From positions 310,001-374,000 of the forward strand of contig JADJLO010000041.1 in assembly GCA_016710075.1 (NCBI GenBank): a DNA stretch of 64,000 nucleotides, read 5' to 3'. The DNA comes from Acidobacteriota bacterium (GTDB taxonomy: Bacteria; Acidobacteriota; Blastocatellia; RBC074). The position numbers were made by a program, and so were the translations under genes. The notes beneath the pieces are model-generated. The model searched no databases and was not told the DNA's origin. It was given only the letters and a program-made list of their open reading frames with translations. Positions 48,314-57,514 of this stretch are shown here, one piece after another (within the stretch, counting starts at the first letter, position 1; each line of letters starts with the position of its first letter).

Positions 48314-48976
48314 CTAACCCCACAGAAATATCAGCGCCAGCAGGTAAATCCAGAGGAGATCGAGAAAATGCCAGTACAGAGCGGCAACCTCAACTGAGGC
48401 CCTGCGACGCACCACGGTCCAGGTCTCTGCCGGTCTGAAAGTCACAAAGACCAGCGCGGCGAGTCCACCGATCAGGTGAACTCCGTGCAAGGCGGTAAAG
48501 ATATAGGCATAGCCGCTGCGGATATTGCTGTTGATGTAAAATCCGGTTGCCACAAGTTCACGCCATGCCGCCAGTTGAGAGACAAGGAAAGAAGTTCCCA
48601 GCACGAACGTAAGGTTGATCCAGAATTTAAACCGTGATTCCAGTCTGCGCCGCAAAGACCGTTTTGCAATCTCTATCGTGATGCTGCTGGCTATTATCAG
48701 GGCGGTGCTCAACCAGAGCACACCCGGCATGATCATACTCTGACGGCCGGCTCGCGTGAAAATGTATGCGCTGGACAGAGTCAGGAAAAGCATGCAGATG
48801 CTGACGATAGTCAGCCAGATGCCTATCCGGTAGCCTTCAGGTGGCGGAGTTTTTTCAGGCTCGGAATTCTTCCCGCCATCATCATCGCCACCAAAACCGT
48901 CGCCCCAGAAAACATCAAGGCCTCCACCATCCGTGATTACCGGATCATTGGCCCTGTCTTTACTTACTGTCGGCAA
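48314..48976 (-). CDS. Haem-copper oxidase subunit III
   Basis: 220 residues with a Gly/Asp-rich, non-membrane N-terminus (VFWGDGFGGDDDGG). Five helices follow, beginning IGIWLTIVSICMLFLTLSSA and including TALHGVHLIGGLAALVFVTF and VAALYWHFLDLLWIYLLALI, the conserved HGxHxxGG and YWHFxDxxW motifs of subunit III. It is an accessory subunit of a terminal oxidase in the inner membrane. Subunits I and II are not in the window. The following DUF420 gene is co-directional. Confidence 0.92.
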   Translation of the reverse strand: MPTVSKDRANDPVITDGGGLDVFWGDGFGGDDDGGKNSEPEKTPPPEGYRIGIWLTIVSICMLFLTLSSAYIFTRAGRQSMIMPGVLWLSTALIIASSITIEIAKRSLRRRLESRFKFWINLTFVLGTSFLVSQLAAWRELVATGFYINSNIRSGYAYIFTALHGVHLIGGLAALVFVTFRPAETWTVVRRRASVEVAALYWHFLDLLWIYLLALIFLWG

Positions 48977-49004
48977 TACTTCACCTCACAGAGAAGAAGA
49001 GAGA

Positions 49005-49035
49005 TTACGAATAAACGAAACAGACAAAAAATAAG
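49005..49035. repeat. Lone nonamer arm, copy D
   Basis: GATTACGAATAAACGAAACA and the next bases up to 49035 match the consensus arm of copies A-C with one unit missing. No facing arm was found before the MITE-like copy at 49086, which may have replaced it. Confidence 0.6.
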
Positions 49036-49085
49036 ATAGAGGATAAATCAAGTTATTACTGACCATGTACGCGGGTATTTTTTTA

Positions 49086-49306
49086 TTCTGTTGCGGAAAG
49101 TTTAAAGCGAACCGATGATACGTGGATCATTGAAAGGTCATGGAGTGCGGCGACCTGTCGCCGCTTTGGTAGTCCCGTGGTTACTCAAATTTGGAAAAAT
49201 CTACTCACCTAGCCGCACACCGATTTAACGAGCGACAAGGGGAGGTCCATATTTGAGCGATTTTGGAAAGCCAAACTTTTTAACTAACAGGGCCTTTTTG
49301 CAAGAG
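49086..49306. mobile_element. MITE-like element, shortened second copy
   Basis: It shares TTGCGGAAAGTTTAAAGC, the CCGATGATACGTGGATCATT block, the 24-nt hairpin at 49147-49170 and GGGCCTTT near the right end with the element at 60078-60357. Terminal repeats are degenerate (CTGTTGCGGAAAG left, CTTTTTGCAAGAG right). The second inner hairpin of the full copy is missing, leaving about 220 bp. No target duplication is clear. Confidence 0.75.
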
Positions 49307-49463
49307 TTCTTTATTTTGACTTGACTAGCCCACAAGTGCGCTTCGCCGGCTGTTTAAATTACTTCAAAAGAACGTGTCAAATCGATTCAGAAATGCTTAT
49401 TTGCCTAACATCAGTTACTGATATTCCGTGCGTAACATCAGTTATTGATAATGTTTGGCGAAT

Positions 49464-50288
49464 TCAGGGCAGAACGAGCGCAGGCTGCATCTTCAGCGTT
49501 CCTTTGTTACTTTCTGCCTTTGTAGCTGATCCGTCAAATGAAAAATCCAGATTGGCATCTGTATTTGGCTTGACCAGCGCCTTGCCGGTTCGAGCGCCAA
49601 ACTTTTCATGCCAGGCCACAACTTCGTACTCCCCCGGTGGCAAGCCCTTGATCGTATACGCACCATCCTGGCCGCTCACGGCAAAAAAAGGATGGGGCAG
49701 GACGCTGATCCAGGCGAGCATCCATGGATGCATGTTGCATTTGACGGGGAATAGTTCTTCCACACTGGTAAACTTGCGTTTAATTGGCCCCTGCCCTGCC
49801 ATTTGAGACTGATTCCATTCCCTGTTGGCCTTTGGCACTGGGTGGACATTATGATTCGTCTGGTCGGAATTGCTGATTGAAAGAGTCTGCCCGGTCTGCA
49901 GTCCCAGCACCCGCGGAGAGAATCTACAGCCCTTCTGGTCAAGAACGACCTCTGTTGCAGGGACGTCAAAACTCACCCTCGGCAACCCGCTTTTGACATA
50001 GATAAAGACATTCCGGAGTTTTCCATCTTTGGTCATGCCTTCATCACTCGCAGAATCGCCGCTGCCGAGACATGCCGGATCCTGGCTCATATCCATTATT
50101 GCAGGCTTTGCAGGCATCGCATCCACCCCGGTGAATGAAATCCGGCCCGTGATATTGGCTTCGTTTCCAGCCGGCTTCCACGGTGGATCAGTCGGAGACG
50201 GCACCTCTTCCTTTCGCTCACAACCGAGACTCAATGAGGTCGCCAGCACCAGTAAAATTGCGAATAGTGTCTGTTTTGAAATCATCAT
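49464..50288 (-). CDS. Cupredoxin lipoprotein with carboxypeptidase-regulatory-like domain
   Basis: 274 residues from ATG 50288. The signal ends in a lipobox (SLSLGC, Cys). A cupredoxin-like domain (about 50-190) carries likely type-1 copper ligands: His in QTNHNVHPV and Cys-His-Met in FPVKCNMHPWMLAWI. A small beta domain (VSGQDGAYTIKGLPPGEYEV) of the carboxypeptidase-regulatory type follows. This suggests an outer- or inner-membrane-anchored copper protein for periplasmic electron transfer. The nearby oxidase subunit III/DUF420 genes make a respiratory link plausible. Confidence 0.82.
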   Translation of the reverse strand: MMISKQTLFAILLVLATSLSLGCERKEEVPSPTDPPWKPAGNEANITGRISFTGVDAMPAKPAIMDMSQDPACLGSGDSASDEGMTKDGKLRNVFIYVKSGLPRVSFDVPATEVVLDQKGCRFSPRVLGLQTGQTLSISNSDQTNHNVHPVPKANREWNQSQMAGQGPIKRKFTSVEELFPVKCNMHPWMLAWISVLPHPFFAVSGQDGAYTIKGLPPGEYEVVAWHEKFGARTGKALVKPNTDANLDFSFDGSATKAESNKGTLKMQPALVLP

Positions 50289-50493
50289 CGCTCTCTCCCT
50301 CGATTCCAGACAATCAATTAAATCAGAAAAGTATTGAAAAAATGTTCGCCTTGTCTGGAAAAAAACGCTCAATCAAACTGCAAAAGAATCATCTCACACC
50401 GGACAATCCACTACAAAACGGGAAACGCCGGAGAAGCAGCAACTGGCTGCCTCTCCGGCGTCTGTATCGGGCCGATCGATGATGCCTGACCGG

Positions 50494-53400
50494 TTACCAG
50501 TTGAACCTGACTCCAAGCTGAATCTGCCTTGGATCAGCCGCGGAGGTGAATCCAAGCGGCTGAGTCGGCTTTCTGTCATATCTGCCATTCAGGCTGAAAT
50601 TTGACAACGGAGTAGCCCCGGTAAGGGTGCAGGGAGTGAAGTTTCCACCACTGTCGGTGCAGGCTGCTCCAAGCACGTTGTTGATGCCAAGCATGTTCGT
50701 CCGGTTGAAAAGATTGAACGCCTCGAAAGTGAATTCGAGGAACCTGCTCTCCTTGACGAAGAACCGGCGGGAAACACGCATATCGAAGCTGTAGAACGGC
50801 TGGCTCGTGCCAGTGTTTCTGCCGGCCCGGCCTGGGCGGTCGCTCTGTGAGCGGCCATCTGCATTGGCATCGAAGCCGAGCAGAAGATTGATCGGACGTC
50901 CGCTCTGAGCAACGAAGATCGGCGATATGCTCCAGTCTCTGGCCACCACATTGTCGAACGGCGACGCAATGACGCCGCTGATGACTGCACGATGGCGCTG
51001 ATCAAACGACGACAACGCCCTGTCCAGGCTGACATTGAGCGGGTTCTGCGCCGAGAAATCACTGTTGAAGTCCGTCACTTCGTCAATCGCCTTCGACCAC
51101 GTGTAGTGACCGTTGATGCTGAAGAAGTTTGAAAACCTTCTCGAGATCTGAGCCGTCAGCGCGTGATAGAAAGAGTTGGCGGTCGTTTCGTAAATATTGT
51201 CCTGGAGAATCAGCGGATTGCGGTAGTCCGTAGTTTGCCCCGCACCGGCGAATCGAACAAATGTCGGCCCGCCATTCGGATTAAGGGCACTGACCGGGCC
51301 GGTGATCTTGAACGGATTGGCATCCCGGTTGCGGGTGATATGCAACCCGCGAACGAACATATAACCTGTATCAAGTGAGAACCCTCCGCCAAGATCGCGC
51401 TGGATTCCAAGGCTCGCCTGATAGGTCACCGGATTGCGATAGTTGGGACCGAGACGGAAACGGACCTCAAGCGGCGTTCCCGGACCGGGGGTGATCGGAC
51501 GACCGACAACACCCGGCGCCAATACGGATGCCGGCGGCAGAATGTTCGCCAGATCCCCGCGCACAATCGGTCGCGAGAAGAAATTGGTTGCCGCCGCCAG
51601 TCCACTGAACATGTCAAATGAACGAGGCAAACCGAATGCATTCGTTGTCGGAGTCGCAAGAGCGATGAATATCGACGTTGGATCGGGATACCCGCCAAGC
51701 TCGCGTGTTACGTTGGCGACCGCATTGTTTAGGAAGCCAACAAACATGCCGGCTCCGCCTCTGATCGCGGTCTTTCCATCGCCCTTCGGATCCCACGAGA
51801 AGCTCGCTCGCGGCTGCCAGTCCCGGAAATAGGTCGGCACTAAGAAAGGCTCGTCGTGAATCGCATATCGAAGACCGTAATTAAGGGTGAAGCGATTGCT
51901 GACCTTCCAGGCGTCCTGGATGTACATCATGTAGCGGTTGGTCCACGAATCCGCCGCCGCATCTCCGAAGCCCTGCTGATAAACGATCGGCAGGCCGAAG
52001 TTGAATGACTGCAGCGCATTGATCGGCGTGCTCAGAGCCGGAAGCAGCGACGGATTGTTGGCCGTCAGAAACTGCGTCAACTGAGCGAGGCCCGCGGGCC
52101 CGCCAAATGCAGGGTTGAGCGCTATCACATTCCCAAGAGGAATTGCCGCACCGAAATTGAAACGGCCGCCGAAGAACGTTTCGCTCGTCGACGAGACGTC
52201 ATGGAAGAACAATGATCCGCCGAACTTGATCGTGTGTGAACCAAGAATGTAGGTGAAGTTGTCATACACATCGTAATGGCGCTCGAACGTCTGTGAAGGA
52301 AGGAAGATATCCCTTCCGAAGTTGCCGTACCCTTCGATGTTGAATTCCGGTCCGTTCTTGTCGTTCGGGATGAACCCGACACGGTTGTAGCTGTACTGAA
52401 GTTTGAGTTCGTTGAATGCCGTGGGGCCGAACTGGTAGTTGTGAGAGGCCACGACGCCGCCGACGAACGAATCGACCTTGCGCCCGCGCGACACGGCCGT
52501 CAGGGCCCCGGCAGCCTGATTCTCAAAAACACCATCAGTGATGTTGAAACGCAGATAACCCGTGCTCTTGTCACTGAAGTTGTGATCGAGTCGCCCGGTG
52601 AATTGAGTCTGATATTCGCTGAACGGGAACGACCCGCTCGCATCGGTAAAGAGCTTGACCGTCCTTGGATATGCCGTCGCCGTCGTGGTCAGAGCTCCGC
52701 GGGCGCCGGCTGCAAGTGGGGCGAAAGAAGGAACCGTGGCGAGATAATTCAGCAACGAATTCTGAGAAGCTGATGGCTGGAAAATCGCCGGGTCACTCAA
52801 AAGATTGACGAATGACGAGCGTTCCTGGCTGAATCGCTCTCCCACCAGGAAGAAGAAGGTCTTGTCCTTCTTGATCGGTCCGCCGATCGATCCGCCATAC
52901 TGCTGGCGGTTGAAAGGCGCCTGGCCATTGGGATTGAAGTCAAATGCGTTGCGCGCGTCGAAGATCTTGTCCCGGAACAGGCCGAAAGCGCTTCCGTGAA
53001 TGCTGTTGGATCCCGATTTAGAAACGATGTTGACGACTCCACCCGAAGCGCCGCCCATCTCCGCACTGAAACTGTTGCGGACAACCTCGAACTCCTGAAC
53101 CCCTTCCTGGCTGATCGTGGCCTGCACGCCGCCCGATGAATTGAGGGTCTCGGCGCCGTCAACCTGAACCATGTTTCCGCGCCCGTTGTTGCCGCCAAAA
53201 GACAGCCCCGACTGCGGCGTCTGCGCCACACGGAAATCCGAAGAGTCCGCGATATTGTCGGAATCGGTTACGCCCGGCGTCAGCAGCGCGTAATCCAGAA
53301 AATTGCGCCGGTTGATCGGCAGGTTGGTGATCTGTTTCTGGTCTATTGTCGATGACTGCTCGGTTCGGCTGGTCTCTACTATCTCGCTGCCGGCGACGAT

Positions 53401-53763
53401 ATCAACCTTCACTTCAAGACCGCCGGTGGCGAGTGCAAATGGAATGTTGGCCTGCTGACCGACCGTCAGTTCAATCTTCGCCGAGTTCGAGGTGAAGCCC
53501 TTGGCTTCCGCCTTGAGCTCATAGGCTCCTGGAATCAGATTGACAAATGTATAATTTCCTTCGCTGTCGGTGACTGCCGTTCGACTCAAACCTTTTGAGG
53601 TGTCTGTGAGCGTAATCTTCGCCCCCGGAATGACCGCACCCGTGCTGTCACTCACTATTCCTCTAAGTTCTGCTGTTGAGCCGGAGGCTTGAGCGAAAGC
53701 CGTAAAGCTGCACGCGATGATCATCCCGATAACCATCGCGATCATTTTAGTAGTGTGTCTCAT
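50494..53763 (-). CDS. Oar-like TonB-dependent outer-membrane receptor
   Basis: 1,089 residues from ATG 53763 behind AAGGAG; longer frames upstream are not supported. A signal peptide ends at AFAQ. A carboxypeptidase-regulatory beta-sandwich follows (ELRGIVSDSTGAVIPGAKIT to AKGFTSNSAKIELTVGQQ). A plug domain comes next (VETSRTEQSSTIDQKQITNL; PINRRNFLDYALLTPGVTDS). The beta-barrel has typical QYGGSIGGPIKKDKTFFFL and LNYGLRYAIHDEPFLVPTYF segments and ends in QIQLGVRFNW. This class is abundant in Acidobacteriota and thought to import glycans, peptides or similar polymers; the substrate is unknown. Confidence 0.94.
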   Translation of the reverse strand: MRHTTKMIAMVIGMIIACSFTAFAQASGSTAELRGIVSDSTGAVIPGAKITLTDTSKGLSRTAVTDSEGNYTFVNLIPGAYELKAEAKGFTSNSAKIELTVGQQANIPFALATGGLEVKVDIVAGSEIVETSRTEQSSTIDQKQITNLPINRRNFLDYALLTPGVTDSDNIADSSDFRVAQTPQSGLSFGGNNGRGNMVQVDGAETLNSSGGVQATISQEGVQEFEVVRNSFSAEMGGASGGVVNIVSKSGSNSIHGSAFGLFRDKIFDARNAFDFNPNGQAPFNRQQYGGSIGGPIKKDKTFFFLVGERFSQERSSFVNLLSDPAIFQPSASQNSLLNYLATVPSFAPLAAGARGALTTTATAYPRTVKLFTDASGSFPFSEYQTQFTGRLDHNFSDKSTGYLRFNITDGVFENQAAGALTAVSRGRKVDSFVGGVVASHNYQFGPTAFNELKLQYSYNRVGFIPNDKNGPEFNIEGYGNFGRDIFLPSQTFERHYDVYDNFTYILGSHTIKFGGSLFFHDVSSTSETFFGGRFNFGAAIPLGNVIALNPAFGGPAGLAQLTQFLTANNPSLLPALSTPINALQSFNFGLPIVYQQGFGDAAADSWTNRYMMYIQDAWKVSNRFTLNYGLRYAIHDEPFLVPTYFRDWQPRASFSWDPKGDGKTAIRGGAGMFVGFLNNAVANVTRELGGYPDPTSIFIALATPTTNAFGLPRSFDMFSGLAAATNFFSRPIVRGDLANILPPASVLAPGVVGRPITPGPGTPLEVRFRLGPNYRNPVTYQASLGIQRDLGGGFSLDTGYMFVRGLHITRNRDANPFKITGPVSALNPNGGPTFVRFAGAGQTTDYRNPLILQDNIYETTANSFYHALTAQISRRFSNFFSINGHYTWSKAIDEVTDFNSDFSAQNPLNVSLDRALSSFDQRHRAVISGVIASPFDNVVARDWSISPIFVAQSGRPINLLLGFDANADGRSQSDRPGRAGRNTGTSQPFYSFDMRVSRRFFVKESRFLEFTFEAFNLFNRTNMLGINNVLGAACTDSGGNFTPCTLTGATPLSNFSLNGRYDRKPTQPLGFTSAADPRQIQLGVRFNW

Positions 53764-54048
53764 GCTCAAACTCCTTGGTAGCTGGATATTCTTTTTTTGT
53801 TTACTGCGGAAGGCGAAATGATCAGTGGTTCTATTGAAAACCATCTGCAGATCGCTCATACATAAAAACGTCTATTCTCTGAGCTGTCAGGATAATGTAC
53901 TTATTTTTTTATAAAAATTAACCAGATGATTTTAAGTCGCGGGAACTATGTTAATCAATGGTAAAGTCGAAGATATTTTTGACTGCCTTGTTACGCAAAG
54001 GAGGTTCAAAGTATCAAGTTTCTGATGGCCTCTCTATAAACTCCCTAT

Positions 54049-55236
54049 TCACGCCTCCACAATTTTTTCAGGGCTGGCCCGGTGTTCGCGCATCCTGGCG
54101 ATGAACTCCTCGAAGAGGTAGGTGGCATCGTGAGGGCCAGGCCCCGCTTCAGGGTGGTACTGAACCGAGAAAACCGGCAGTGTTTTGTGCCTGAAACCCT
54201 CGAGACACCCGTCATTGAGGTTGAAATGAGTCAGTTCGACCTCGCTCGAATCGAGGCTTTCAGGATCGACGGCAAAGCCATGGTTGTGTGAAGTTATTTC
54301 TATCTTTTGTGTGCGATGGTTTTTAACAGGCTGGTTGCCGCCGCGATGTCCGAATTTGAGCTTGTAGGTTTTTCCGCCGAGTGCGAGCCCGAGAAGCTGA
54401 TGACCAAGACAGATGCCAAAGACCGGAGCGGCGCCGAGAAGCTTTTTGATCTGACCGACGATCTCGGGGAGAGCCGCCGGATCTCCCGGCCCGTTGGACA
54501 GGAAAATCCCGTCTGGAGCCAGAGCGAGCACATCCTCGGCACTGGTACGGGCCGGAACGACTCTCACGTTACAACCGAATGCCGCGAGATATCTGAGGAT
54601 GTAATATTTGATGCCGAAATCATAGGCGACCACCCTGAAGGGTTTCTCACCCGGAACCAGGGTATTGGCAATCGCCTCGCGCACGGCAGAGAGCGGGTCG
54701 AGGGATTTCTGCGGATCGCTGATTGAATCCCACTCGTATGGATCACCACAGGTGACGACATCGACGAGGTTGCGCCCCGTCATTTCAGGCGCCTTCCGTG
54801 CTTTCTCTACAAGACTGCTTTCGACGGGATCGATTGATGACAGGCAGGCACGCATGGCCCCTTTTTCCCGGATATGGCGCACCAGCGCCCGGGTATCGAT
54901 CTCCGAGATCCCCACGATACCGTGAGTCTTGAGATACTCATCCAGAGAAACATCCGATCGCCAGTTTGAGTACACTTCTGAATATTCGCGAACCACGAAC
55001 CCTTCGGCAAAAGGCCGGGCCGATTCCACGTCTTCTGTATTGACGCCGTAATTGCCTATCAGCGGATAGGTCATGGTGACGATCTGTCCGGCATATGAAG
55101 GATCCGTCAGGATTTCCTGATAACCCATCATCGACGTATTGAAAACAATCTCGCCTGTACGCTCAGCGTCAGCGCCCCAGGCGCGACCTCTGAATGTTCG
55201 TCCATCTTCAAGTGCCAGAATGGCGTCTTTGGTCAT
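54049..55236 (-). CDS. carA: Carbamoyl-phosphate synthase small chain
   Basis: 395 residues starting MTKDAILALEDGRTFRGRAW. The N-terminal domain has MGYQEILTDPSYAGQIVTMT and PLIGNYGVN. The class-I glutamine amidotransferase domain has the nucleophile Cys in VFGICLGHQLLGLALGG and the His-Glu pair in VQYHPEAGPGPHDATYLF. It releases ammonia from glutamine for carbamoyl phosphate made by CarB, feeding pyrimidine and arginine synthesis. carB is not in the window. The gene upstream (TPR) is separated by a heptamer repeat. Confidence 0.96.
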   Translation of the reverse strand: MTKDAILALEDGRTFRGRAWGADAERTGEIVFNTSMMGYQEILTDPSYAGQIVTMTYPLIGNYGVNTEDVESARPFAEGFVVREYSEVYSNWRSDVSLDEYLKTHGIVGISEIDTRALVRHIREKGAMRACLSSIDPVESSLVEKARKAPEMTGRNLVDVVTCGDPYEWDSISDPQKSLDPLSAVREAIANTLVPGEKPFRVVAYDFGIKYYILRYLAAFGCNVRVVPARTSAEDVLALAPDGIFLSNGPGDPAALPEIVGQIKKLLGAAPVFGICLGHQLLGLALGGKTYKLKFGHRGGNQPVKNHRTQKIEITSHNHGFAVDPESLDSSEVELTHFNLNDGCLEGFRHKTLPVFSVQYHPEAGPGPHDATYLFEEFIARMREHRASPEKIVEA

Positions 55237-55256
55237 CTAATCTCTCCGGGTGGGGA

Positions 55257-55300
55257 AGTTCAAAGTTCAAAGTCTAAAGTTCAAAGTCGAAAGTGTAAAG
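55257..55300. repeat. Heptamer tandem repeat, AAAGTTC type
   Basis: Six successive 7-nt units (AAAGTTC, AAAGTTC, AAAGTCT, AAAGTTC, AAAGTCG, AAAGTGT) end in AAAG. It occupies most of the 84-nt gap between carA and the TPR gene, just upstream of carA. Confidence 0.85.
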
Positions 55301-55320
55301 ACGCGGTTGAAGCGGGTGTT

Positions 55321-56595
55321 TCATCTCTCCCTGAGAAATGCCTGGGCCTTATGCAGCCATTGGCGCTGGGTGCGGTAAAGATAGGCCGGAGCAGTCTTGA
55401 CCGATTCGACACAGGCCTTCATCTCGTCAACCGCTTCAGCTTTTCTGTCGATATTTTCGAGCGTCATTCCACGCCAGTAATGACCTTCTGCATCAGATGG
55501 CCTCTCTCCAAGGAATTTATCGAGCATGGCGAGAGCATCCGGATACTGTTTTGCCAGATAGTAAACGATGGCGGTTTCACGCCAGATCTCGTGATGGCTC
55601 AGAGCCGGATCCTGCTGCACCACCTTCTCAAAATGGGAGACAGCCTCTCCCAGATTTCCCTGCTCGCGGGCGATCCGGCCAAGCTGGTAATGTGCATCAG
55701 TCTCGCCATCGTCAATCGCAACGGCCCGGGCAAATGATTCGGTTGCCGCTCTCCAGTCTCCGCGTTTCTGATAGAGCAGCCCAAGGTTGTAATGCGCCGA
55801 GGCGTCGGCGGGATTGAGCGTGGCGGCTTCGAGATTCTGTTTAAAAGACTGCCGCGACCGCGCCGATCCCATGAAGTCGTCAATCCGGTCTCTGAGCAGA
55901 AACAGCAGCATGAGCAGCATAAACGGCGAGGCACAGATGACGGTCGCAGCCTGCATCAGCAAAGGCATTCCAATCAGCGACAACATCGAAATGAGCGCCG
56001 TGACGAGAGCCGCTATCCAGCCGGTTCCGAAAATTATCCCGATCGACAACGTCATGAGGACGGCAAAGACGGGCAGCGGGATGACTATCAGAAGCACGAA
56101 ATATCCAATCACGGCATCGCTCGCAAGCCATGCGCTCTGCCAGCTGATCAGCCCTGCCGGAATCAGCGTCACCAGCAGCGAGATCGCCAGCGATGCAAGC
56201 GCGCAGGAAAGCGTCGGCGCATACTCCTCGCGAATCACCAGCGAGTAACTCCCACGCCGCTCGATGGCATTGGCAATCAGAATCGTCACCGGGACATAAA
56301 CCACAGCAATGAAAAGCACGATCATCAAGGCAGCCATGGCGGCCCGAAAAACACTTCCCGCCCATAACTGAATGGCCCCTGCGACAACACCCTCGTAAAG
56401 CTGAGAAGAGGCATATCTGCGCCTGCCGCCTCTCTGCGCGTAACTGATCATCGGCAATGCGATGAGAGAGTAGACGACCGTCATTAGCCAGGCGGAAAAA
56501 ACCAAGAAGCCCACCGGCGCCCGATCGCGCAACTGCCGGATTGCCTTCATCGGCTGCCAGATCATTTCAAAAAGTAATCGAAGATTGGTGGTCAT
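55321..56595 (-). CDS. Membrane protein with Yip1-like N-terminus and TPR C-terminus
   Basis: 424 residues. Residues 1-240 contain about five or six helices (FLVFSAWLMTVVYSLIALPM; AALMIVLFIAVVYVPVTILI; LAISLLVTLIPAGLISWQSA), a Yip1/YIPF-like layout. The C-terminal 180 residues hold TPR units (ASAHYNLGLLYQKRGDWRAA; TDAHYQLGRIAREQGNLGEA). The TPR side would face the cytoplasm and recruit partners. Function is unknown. The lepB terminator lies between it and lepB. Confidence 0.85.
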   Translation of the reverse strand: MTTNLRLLFEMIWQPMKAIRQLRDRAPVGFLVFSAWLMTVVYSLIALPMISYAQRGGRRRYASSQLYEGVVAGAIQLWAGSVFRAAMAALMIVLFIAVVYVPVTILIANAIERRGSYSLVIREEYAPTLSCALASLAISLLVTLIPAGLISWQSAWLASDAVIGYFVLLIVIPLPVFAVLMTLSIGIIFGTGWIAALVTALISMLSLIGMPLLMQAATVICASPFMLLMLLFLLRDRIDDFMGSARSRQSFKQNLEAATLNPADASAHYNLGLLYQKRGDWRAATESFARAVAIDDGETDAHYQLGRIAREQGNLGEAVSHFEKVVQQDPALSHHEIWRETAIVYYLAKQYPDALAMLDKFLGERPSDAEGHYWRGMTLENIDRKAEAVDEMKACVESVKTAPAYLYRTQRQWLHKAQAFLRER

Positions 56596-56616
56596 TTATC
56601 TCTATTTACACTTTGC

Positions 56617-56651
56617 ACAAAAAAGCGCGGAGAACCTGAGGCTTCCGCGCT
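56617..56651 (-). terminator. Intrinsic terminator of lepB
   Basis: On the minus strand AGCGCGGA pairs with TCCGCGCT (stem 56624-56631 with 56644-56651, 12-nt loop) and is followed by TTTTTT. It stands 59 bases after the lepB stop. Confidence 0.92.
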
Positions 56652-56709
56652 TCAACTCGTTTTTTCTCGATCATCGGTTAGGTCTGACGCTCCGGACATT
56701 CTCTGTCTG

Positions 56710-57360
56710 CTATTTGATTGAACCGACACGTTCATAAGGCATGAACGGGTAGTAGCGAAATACCGCTTTACCATAGATATATTTTTCAGGAACGAGCCCC
56801 CAGCTTCGGCTGTCGCTGCTGTTGTTCCGGTTGTCGCCCATGACGAAATAATGGTGAGCCGTCACTTCGATGGTCGTCGGAGTCGAATCGTGCGAGACGT
56901 AATCCTTGTCGAGATAGGGCTCGTCGATCAGTTCGCCGTTGACATACAGCTTCCCGTCGATGATCTCCACTCTTTCTCCGGGGAGCCCGACAACTCTCTT
57001 GATGTAGGATTGCGAAGGATTGTTCGGGAAAAGCAGAACAACAATGTCGCCACGCTTGATCGGTTCCTTGTCGCCGAACCACTCACGCAGAGGGTAAATA
57101 AATTTGTTGACGAAAATCCTGTCCTGATCGTGGAGCTTCGGCATCATGCTCTGCCCCTCAACACGAACCGGCTGGATCACAAAAACCACGATCAGAACCG
57201 CGATGATTCCCGCAAAAATAAAGTCTCTGAACAGTGCCCGAACCTCGCTCCAGAGACCTCCTGAGCCGTTCTGGCTGCCGTTGGATGTGTAAAGGTCATC
57301 GACAACGCTGATATCGCCGTCATCTTCCGGCTTGATCCCGATATATGTATCTCTTCTCAT
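56710..57360 (-). CDS. lepB: Signal peptidase I
   Basis: 216 residues from ATG 57360; an in-frame TTG at 57378 is the alternative start. One N-terminal helix (FRDFIFAGIIAVLIVVFVIQ) is followed by the catalytic Ser box VEGQSMMPKLHDQDRIFVNK and the Lys box SYIKRVVGLPGERVEI; then GDNRNNSSDSRSWGLV and KAVFRYYPF. The Ser/Lys dyad is intact. It cleaves signal peptides of exported proteins on the periplasmic face. Confidence 0.96.
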   Translation of the reverse strand: MRRDTYIGIKPEDDGDISVVDDLYTSNGSQNGSGGLWSEVRALFRDFIFAGIIAVLIVVFVIQPVRVEGQSMMPKLHDQDRIFVNKFIYPLREWFGDKEPIKRGDIVVLLFPNNPSQSYIKRVVGLPGERVEIIDGKLYVNGELIDEPYLDKDYVSHDSTPTTIEVTAHHYFVMGDNRNNSSDSRSWGLVPEKYIYGKAVFRYYPFMPYERVGSIK

Positions 57361-57514
57361 ACTGAACCACTTCTCCAATTTCCCTGAAGATCTGCCGAAA
57401 CAAAAGTTAAAACCCTCTAAACTGTTGATTCAACTTAAGATCAATCAATCGGAAAGATATTATGCCGGGGCAGGCTTGTCAATTGCCACATTGATCAAGG
57501 TAACTTAGCGGGCA

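Larger units (their letters stand above)
48977..49463. repeat. Repeat-rich intergenic region
   Basis: This 487-base region contains a lone nonamer arm (49005-49035) and a MITE-like copy (about 49086-49306). The remainder (49307-49463) shows no gene. Two ACATCAGTTA/ATCAGTTATTG repeats near 49410-49445 are the only other pattern. Confidence 0.65.
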
